DNA of 64,000 nt. It comes from Rhodobacteraceae bacterium M385. Lineage in GTDB: Bacteria > Pseudomonadota > Alphaproteobacteria > Rhodobacterales > Rhodobacteraceae. Where the stretch lies: the NCBI GenBank assembly GCA_025141835.1, contig CP081102.1, forward strand, positions 620,001-684,000. Reading direction: 5' to 3'. The first letter of the stretch is position 1. Every line of letters begins with the position of its first letter. The position numbers were made by a program, and so were the translations under genes. Under the pieces are notes generated by a model. The model ran no database searches, had not been told where the DNA came from, and saw only the letters and a program-made list of their open reading frames with translations. Shown piece by piece: positions 58,876-64,000 of the stretch.

Positions 58876-60327
58876 ATGGAAGCGTTAGATACTCTGATCT
58901 TCAGCCGCATTCAGTTTGCGGCCAACATTTCGTTCCACATCCTGTTTCCCACGATCACCATCGCCCTTGGGTGGGTGCTGTTGTTCTTCCGCGTCCGTTT
59001 TGCGCAGACCGGGGATCAGAAGTGGATGAACATCTACCGGTTCTGGGTGAAGGTCTTCGCCCTGTCATTTGCCATGGGCGTTGTCAGCGGCATCACCATG
59101 TCGTTCCAGTTCGGCACCAACTGGCCGGGATTTATGGAGACCGTCGGCAATATCGCAGGCCCGCTTCTGGCCTATGAGGTGCTGACCGCCTTCTTTCTGG
59201 AAGCCGCCTTTGTGGGCATCATGCTGTTCGGCTTTTCCCGCGTGCCGGGGTGGCTGCACATGTTGGCGACCTTCCTTGTGGCCTTCGGGACAACGGTTTC
59301 GGCGTTCTGGATTATCGTGCTGAATTCGTGGATGCACACGCCGCAAGGGTACGAGATGATCGACGGCGTGGCCCATGCCACCGACTGGTGGGCGATTATC
59401 TTTAACCCCTCCATGCCGTATCGGTTCTTCCATATGCTTTTGGCATCGGGCCTGACGGTGGCGTTTCTGGTCGCCGGTGTCTCGGCGTTCCGCTGGCTGT
59501 TGGGGGACCGGTCCCGCGATGTGCGCACGGCGTTGAAGGTTGGCGTCTGCATCGGGGCGCTGCTGATCCCAGTGCAGATTTTCGTCGGCGATTCCCATGG
59601 GTTGAACACGCTAGAGTATCAGCCTCAGAAAATCGCCGCGATGGAAGGCATCTGGGAGACCGGACCGCATCAGCCGTTGCTTTTGTTTGCCATTCCCGAC
59701 GAGGCGGCGCGGACGAACCATTTTGAGTTGGCGGTCCCGAATGTGGCCTCCATCATCTTGACCCACCACGCCGATGGGGTGTTGCAGGGCCTCAACGATT
59801 TTGTGGGTGAGGATGGCACGCCCATGCATCCGCCTGTATTCCCGGTGTTCTGGAGCTTCCGGGTCATGGTGGGCACGGGGCTGGCGATGCTGTTGCTGTC
59901 ATGGGCCACAGTATTTGTGATGTGGAAACGCCGCCGGATGCATGTGGACGCAGAGGCGGGCCATTGGCTCGCCGTGGAGGGCCTGCCCAAGCCCTTCTTC
60001 TGGGTGCTGGCCCCGATGGCTTTCAGCGGATGGGTGGCCACCCTTGCGGGTTGGTACACGACAGAGATCGGGCGCCAGCCGTGGTTGGTGCAGGGGATCA
60101 TGACCACGGATATGGCCGTAGCCAACGTGCCCGCGCCGATGGTGGCAAGCACGCTGATAGGCTACTTGGTGGTCTACGGCTTGCTGCTTATGGCCTACAT
60201 TTCGGTGATCTTGTACCTCGCGCGGAAAGCGGCACGCGGCGAGGATGGCCGCGCCAATGACATGAGCCATTCCGGCAAGGCGCAGGTCGAGGTTTTGTCC
60301 GGAGAGGAGCACGCCCATGTTGCCTGA
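58876..60327 (+). CDS. cydA: bd-type (CioA-like) quinol oxidase subunit I
   Basis: 483 residues. It oxidises quinol and reduces oxygen at the inner membrane without pumping protons. His21 (NISFHILFPTITIA) is the haem-ligand region, and the invariant TEIGRQPW is at about 396-403. Length and the short region between helices 6 and 7 place it with the cyanide-insensitive CIO type rather than the long-Q-loop E. coli enzyme. It follows the regulator by three bases and overlaps cydB by 11. Confidence 0.95.
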   Translation: MEALDTLIFSRIQFAANISFHILFPTITIALGWVLLFFRVRFAQTGDQKWMNIYRFWVKVFALSFAMGVVSGITMSFQFGTNWPGFMETVGNIAGPLLAYEVLTAFFLEAAFVGIMLFGFSRVPGWLHMLATFLVAFGTTVSAFWIIVLNSWMHTPQGYEMIDGVAHATDWWAIIFNPSMPYRFFHMLLASGLTVAFLVAGVSAFRWLLGDRSRDVRTALKVGVCIGALLIPVQIFVGDSHGLNTLEYQPQKIAAMEGIWETGPHQPLLLFAIPDEAARTNHFELAVPNVASIILTHHADGVLQGLNDFVGEDGTPMHPPVFPVFWSFRVMVGTGLAMLLLSWATVFVMWKRRRMHVDAEAGHWLAVEGLPKPFFWVLAPMAFSGWVATLAGWYTTEIGRQPWLVQGIMTTDMAVANVPAPMVASTLIGYLVVYGLLLMAYISVILYLARKAARGEDGRANDMSHSGKAQVEVLSGEEHAHVA

Positions 60328-61330
60328 TTTCGCAAACCCCGCCGATTGGTTGCCCTGGGCTTTTGCCTCTCTCATGGGGTTCTCGATCCTTGTCTATGTG
60401 GTCTTGGACGGGTTCGATCTGGGAGTGGGGATTTTGTTCCCTTTCGCCGAGGATACCGAGAAGGACCGGATGATCGGCTCTATCGGGCCGTTCTGGGACG
60501 CGAACGAGACATGGTTGGTTTTGGCCGTGGGGCTGTTGCTGGTGGCCTTTCCAACCGCCCATGGATTGATCCTTTCCACGCTGTATTTGCCGGTGTTTGT
60601 CATGCTGATCGGGTTGATCCTTCGAGGCGTGGCGTTCGAGTTCCGCGCCAAGGCTCACGCACGGCACAGGGCTTTGTGGAACCGGCTGTTCTTTGCGGGC
60701 TCGACCCTGACGGCGCTGAGCCAAGGGTTCATGTTGGGCCTTTATGTGATGGGGTTGCAGCAGACATGGGCGACATACGCTTTTGCGGCGCTGACGGCTG
60801 TGTTTTTGGCGGTCGGCTATAGTTTCATCGGTGCGAGCTGGTTGATCCACAAGACCGAGGCAGACTTGCAGGTGAAGGCCGTGAAATGGGCACGGCAGAG
60901 CCTGTGGGGCGTGGTTCTGGGCATCGGCGCGGTGTCCTTGGCAACGCCTTTGGTGTCGGCCCGGATATGGGAGCGGTGGTTGCAGTTCCCCGAGGCCCTG
61001 TGGCTGGCCCCGATCCCGGTGATATCGGGGCTGTTGGTGCTGTGGCTATGGCGAATGGTCCGGGTGATGCCGTTCGAGGGCGACGCGCGGTCCTGGCAAC
61101 CCTTCGCGGTGGCCACGGGGCTGTTCGCGCTTGCCTACGTAGGCTTGGCCTATTCCTTCTACCCCTACGTGGTGCCGGAGAGGTTGACGATCTACGAGGC
61201 GGCGGCAGCGCCGGAGAGCCTGTTGATCATTCTGGTGGGCGCTTGCTTCGTGGTGCCCGTGATCGCCGGCTATTCGATCTTGGCCTACGTGATATTCCGC
61301 GGCAAAGCGACGGCGCTGCGCTACGACTGA
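60317..61330 (+). CDS. cydB: bd-type (CioB-like) quinol oxidase subunit II
   Basis: 337 residues with about eight membrane helices. The family opening is LVYVVLDGFDLGVGILFPF, followed by GPFWDANETWLVLAVG and FEFRAKAH. It completes the two-subunit oxidase. No small cydX-type frame follows before the terminator, and cydDC is not in the window. Confidence 0.95.
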   Translation: MLPDFANPADWLPWAFASLMGFSILVYVVLDGFDLGVGILFPFAEDTEKDRMIGSIGPFWDANETWLVLAVGLLLVAFPTAHGLILSTLYLPVFVMLIGLILRGVAFEFRAKAHARHRALWNRLFFAGSTLTALSQGFMLGLYVMGLQQTWATYAFAALTAVFLAVGYSFIGASWLIHKTEADLQVKAVKWARQSLWGVVLGIGAVSLATPLVSARIWERWLQFPEALWLAPIPVISGLLVLWLWRMVRVMPFEGDARSWQPFAVATGLFALAYVGLAYSFYPYVVPERLTIYEAAAAPESLLIILVGACFVVPVIAGYSILAYVIFRGKATALRYD

Positions 61331-61351
61331 GGCCGCAGCGCAGTCAAAAGG

Positions 61352-61374
61352 TGCGGCTGCGCCGCATTGTTTTT
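61352..61374 (+). terminator. Terminator after cydB
   Basis: TGCGGC-TGC-GCCGCA, then TTGTTTTT, 22 bases after the stop. Confidence 0.8.
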
Positions 61375-61382
61375 ATGAAGAG

Positions 61383-61456
61383 GGAAGGGGGCTAGCCCCC
61401 TTAGCGCATCCTGTGGGATGCGCCCACCCCCAGAGGTGTACTGGCCAAGATGAAGG
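61383..61456 (+). repeat. Dispersed double-hairpin element, copy 6 (full-length)
   Basis: Hairpin 1 is GGGGGC-TA-GCCCCC (61387-61400). Hairpin 2 is GCGCATCC-TGTG-GGATGCGC (61404-61423). ACCCCC then leads to the core GAGGTGTA-CTG-GCCAAGATGAAGG (61433-61456). The core ends four bases from the mipZ stop on the other strand. Confidence 0.9.
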
Positions 61457-61460
61457 AGCG

Positions 61461-62270
61461 TCAGAAATTGACGGTGACGCCCGGGAGGTTGAGGGCGGTC
61501 ATCAGGTCACGCAGTTCCTGGCGGGCGGCGACGTTGGAGATGTTCATGCGCTCGACGCCCATATCGCGGAGATCGAGGAGGGTCATGCCGGTGGGGAAGA
61601 GCTCCCGGAAGATCACCCGTTCAGAGAAGCCCGGAGCGACACGGAAGCCGATGCGTTTGGAGAGTTCCTCTAGCGCGCGGCCCATCTTCGCCTTGTTATG
61701 CATTTGTTGGGCGGGAAGGCGGTTGCGAACAACGACCCAGTCGGTGGGTTGGAGGCCTGCCTTGGCCCGCAGTTGTCGCGCGTGCCAGACCATCTCGGAA
61801 TAGACGGAGGGGCCTTTGAGGTCGAAGGTTTCGGGGTCAACCTTGGCCAGAAGGTCGAAGTCCACGAAGCTGTCGTTGAGGGGAGTGACCAGCGTATCGG
61901 CCAGGCTATGGGCGACTTGGCTGAGGCGCGTGTGGCTACCCGGGCAGTCGATCACGATGAAGTCGCAGCGGCCCTCGTGTTCGGCAACGGCAGAGGACAG
62001 GCGGTGGTCGTAGATGTTCACACCCTCGGGCACGTCATCAGCCGAGATGTCAGGCAGGTCGAGGATTAGGGGGCAGGCGAGGTCCATGCCGCGCCGTTCC
62101 GCTGTGGCACGACGGTTGTCCAGATAGCGGTGGAAGCTGCGTTGGCGTAGATCAAGATCGAGCCCTCCGACCACATGCCCCAGCCGCGCCAACGCTGTTG
62201 CGATATGCATGGAGGTCGTCGATTTGCCGGATCCGCCCTTCTCGTTCCCGAGAACAATGATATGCGCCAT
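61461..62270 (-). CDS. mipZ: Division-plane positioning ATPase MipZ
   Basis: 269 residues of the ParA/MinD superfamily. The deviant Walker A is LGNEKGGSGKSTTSMH. The MipZ-specific segments are DLDLRQRSFHRYLDNR, VTPLNDSFVDFDLLAKVDPE, DWVVVRNRLPAQQMHNK and RVIFRELFPTGMTLLDL. MipZ forms a gradient with ParB and inhibits FtsZ away from mid-cell in alphaproteobacteria. I start at MAHIIVLG; the upstream open frame has no family match. Confidence 0.95.
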   Translation of the reverse strand: MAHIIVLGNEKGGSGKSTTSMHIATALARLGHVVGGLDLDLRQRSFHRYLDNRRATAERRGMDLACPLILDLPDISADDVPEGVNIYDHRLSSAVAEHEGRCDFIVIDCPGSHTRLSQVAHSLADTLVTPLNDSFVDFDLLAKVDPETFDLKGPSVYSEMVWHARQLRAKAGLQPTDWVVVRNRLPAQQMHNKAKMGRALEELSKRIGFRVAPGFSERVIFRELFPTGMTLLDLRDMGVERMNISNVAARQELRDLMTALNLPGVTVNF

Positions 62271-62438
62271 GGCCTGTCCTGCCTTGTTTTTATGCGGTCT
62301 TGCGGCCTCGTGGGTGTTGGGCCCTTTCGGGGTATATACGCCTGCCTTGAGGGATTTGTTAAGCGCAAAGCCGTAAATGATGGACGGATCATCTGCCCCG
62401 TGCGACCCTTTTGCCGCAATGCAAGGAAGGGGCTGGCA

Positions 62439-63710
62439 ATGGAAACGGACCGATATGGAAACACGCTCGGCACCGAAAGCGCGGTTGCGGCGCGGGCCTA
62501 TGACATCGGCGTGGACCACGTTCTGGCCGCCACATCCGGCGCGAGAGAGGCATTCGCCGATGCGATGGCAGCAGATGAAGGCTTCGCGCTAGCCTATGTG
62601 GGCGCGGCCCGCGCGGCGATGTATGCGGGCGACATGGGGGCGATCAAGCCGCTGATGGAAAAGGCCGTGGCGCTGTCTGGTGGCCTTAGCGCGCGCGAGG
62701 TTTCTCACATCGCGGTGTTCAACCTGCTGTTCTCCGCCAAGCCGGTGGAGGCCCGCGCCGCGGTGGAGGCCCATGTTCTTGATCACCCCCGCGATGCCAT
62801 GGTCGCACAGATCTGCACCAACATCTTCGGCCTGATCGGCTTTTCCGGGCAACCGGGGCGCGAGGCGGCCCTACTGGCCTATACCGGGGCCCTGCTGCCG
62901 CATTATGGCGACGATTGGTGGATGGGCTCGATGCACGCGTTGTCGCTCACGGAAGTGGGGCGGCCAGGCGCGGGGCTGGAGATGATGGAGGCGTCGCTGG
63001 CACGCTACGGCGCCAACGCCAATGGCTCTCACTTCAAAGCGCATGCCCTATATGAGCAGGGCCGCACGGCCGAGGGGCGTGCCTACCTGAACGCTTGGAT
63101 GGCCAATTATGCGCCGCAATCGGTGCTGCATGGGCACCTGTCTTGGCACCAGGCGCTCTGGGCTTTGCAAGATGGCGATTGGGACGCCATGTGGCGCCAC
63201 TACCGGGATGACATCGCGCCCGGTGCGGGCCATGCATTGCCGATCAATGTGCTCACCGACGGGGCGGCCCTGCTTTGGCGCGCAGAAATGGCGGGGGCGG
63301 CAGTTGCGCCGGAAGATTGGCACGCCCTCAGCGCCTATGCCACGCAACATTTCCCCAATCCCTCACAAAGCTTTGCAGATATCCACGCCGCCTTGGCCCA
63401 CGCCATGGCAGGTGACGGGGCCGCCTTGGCGAAAGTGGCCGAGGCCTCCCATGGATACGCCGCCGACATGGTGCCGCCCGTGGCCCGCGCTTGGGGAGCC
63501 GTCGCGCGCGGCGACTATGCCCTCGCTCTTGTAGAACTCACACCCGTCATGGCTGACCACGCCCGCCTTGGTGGCTCCAAAGCACAACGCGATTTGCTGG
63601 AACTCACCTGGCTGCTCTGCCTGATGCGTACCGGGGCCCACGACGAAGCCCGCCGGGCAATCTCGACCCGCCGTCCGCTTTTCTCCCAAACCGCGCCTGT
63701 CGCTCCATAA
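62439..63710 (+). CDS. TPR-repeat protein (TTC38-like)
   Basis: 423 residues, helical throughout, without signal or membrane segments. The order TPR-like pairs, GDDWWMGSMHALSLTEVGR, HFKAHALYEQGRTAEG and HGHLSWHQALWALQDGDWD resembles the tetratricopeptide-repeat-38 family. Function unknown. I start at METDRYGNTLG, with AAGGAAGG upstream; the open frame extends into the mipZ leader but has no support there. It is divergent from mipZ. Confidence 0.85.
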   Translation: METDRYGNTLGTESAVAARAYDIGVDHVLAATSGAREAFADAMAADEGFALAYVGAARAAMYAGDMGAIKPLMEKAVALSGGLSAREVSHIAVFNLLFSAKPVEARAAVEAHVLDHPRDAMVAQICTNIFGLIGFSGQPGREAALLAYTGALLPHYGDDWWMGSMHALSLTEVGRPGAGLEMMEASLARYGANANGSHFKAHALYEQGRTAEGRAYLNAWMANYAPQSVLHGHLSWHQALWALQDGDWDAMWRHYRDDIAPGAGHALPINVLTDGAALLWRAEMAGAAVAPEDWHALSAYATQHFPNPSQSFADIHAALAHAMAGDGAALAKVAEASHGYAADMVPPVARAWGAVARGDYALALVELTPVMADHARLGGSKAQRDLLELTWLLCLMRTGAHDEARRAISTRRPLFSQTAPVAP

Positions 63711-63757
63711 CCCCTCTGCCTCATGCCGCCACGCCCCCAGCTCTCGCGGGCGCCCTC

Positions 63758-63781
63758 CCTTCATCTTGGCCAATACAACTC
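63758..63781 (-). repeat. Dispersed core element, copy 7
   Basis: On the minus strand GAGTTGTA-TTG-GCCAAGATGAAGG. It lies 47 bases after the TPR gene stop, between convergent genes. No clear double hairpin is preserved on its upstream side. Confidence 0.85.
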
Positions 63782-63838
63782 AATCCCTCACTCTCCCCAA
63801 CCGCTGCCCTCTCCTTCAATAAACCCACCCCAAAATGC

Positions 63839-63864
63839 AAAACGCCGCCCCCGAAGGAGCGGCG
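63839..63864 (-). terminator. rpmE terminator
   Basis: On the minus strand CGCCGC and GCGGCG pair around a C/G-rich inner stem and TTTTGC follows, about 26 bases after the rpmE stop. Confidence 0.85.
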
Positions 63865-63889
63865 CCTGACGTGCAACAAAAGTCGGTGC

Positions 63890-64000
63890 TTAGAAGCCCA
63901 GACCTTCGTACTTTTTCTTGAACTTGGACACACGGCCGCCGGTGTCCAGCAAGCGGGCGCCGCCACCGGTCCAGGCAGGGTGAACCGTAGGGTCAATGTC
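63890..64000 (-). CDS. rpmE: 50S ribosomal protein L31, C-terminal part (runs off the window)
   Basis: Only the last 36 residues are inside the window. They read DIDPTVHPAWTGGGARL, LDTGGRVSKFKKKYEGLGF and a TAA stop, which is the C-terminal region of L31 (the family pattern is HP-x-(F/W)TG followed by D-T-x-G-R-V-x-KF). The start lies to the right of the window. The type without the CxxC zinc motif cannot be judged because the N-terminus is missing. Confidence 0.9.
   Translation of the reverse strand, partial: DIDPTVHPAWTGGGARLLDTGGRVSKFKKKYEGLGF

Overview
The window looks like chromosomal DNA of a marine Rhodobacterales (Roseobacter-group) alphaproteobacterium. Supporting signs are high-GC coding sequence on both strands, a SAM/SAH-type riboswitch directly upstream of metK (an RNA class known mainly from Rhodobacterales), a MipZ division regulator, TRAP transport, a divided GlcDEF glycolate oxidase and two aromatic-acid catabolic clusters. 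I saw no rRNA, tRNA, CRISPR array or intact insertion sequence. This family assignment is inference; nothing here fixes the genus.

Layout. 1-1.7 kb: an AraC regulator and a tiny exported protein. 1.7-10.3 kb: a phenylacetate (paa) locus. paaI-paaK and paaABCDE run leftward, and paaZ plus a PaaX-type regulator run rightward. The beta-oxidation genes paaF/G/H/J are absent. Between paaA and paaB lie four perfect 20-bp palindromes at an exact 22-bp period. 10.6-18.9 kb: a TRAP transporter, then a tightly overlapping SDR / crotonase / MarR / feruloyl-CoA-synthetase-like ligase / thiolase run, best read as uptake and CoA-dependent beta-oxidative breakdown of a hydroxycinnamate-like acid. 18.9-22.5 kb: a cytochrome P450 with a WYL regulator, a VOC protein, a small membrane protein and a DUF1285 protein. 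22.6-29.4 kb: a four-gene MoxR / DUF58 / DUF4159 / large membrane protein operon. 30-34.6 kb: a CopD/HemJ-like membrane protein and glcDEF. 34.7-38.2 kb: an exported trypsin-like protease, Hsp20, a degenerate Hint-domain protein and an unrecognised protein.

38.3-48.6 kb is housekeeping: miaB, phoH, ybeY, a CorC-like CBS gene and lnt (a widely conserved neighbourhood, here split by three envelope genes), then metK, two small membrane proteins and trmB. 48.8-53.4 kb: aroA, a GFA-family gene, cmk and rpsA, with twin hairpin repeats in the rpsA leader. 53.6-58.2 kb: a secreted double PRC-barrel protein, a 0.56-kb non-coding stretch rich in small hairpins, a DUF4394 protein, an MBL-fold hydrolase and an orphan Hsp70. 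58.3-61.3 kb: a GbsR/MarR regulator and a two-subunit bd-type quinol oxidase. 61.5-64 kb: mipZ, a TPR protein and the 3' end of rpmE.

The strongest unexplained signals are non-coding. One is a dispersed element with an invariant 13-base core, present seven times and lying close to gene 3' ends; three copies carry two upstream hairpins whose arm sequences differ but still pair. The second is the palindrome array in the paa operon. Coding starts were refined from ribosome-binding sites, stop/start overlaps and family alignment remembered without database access.
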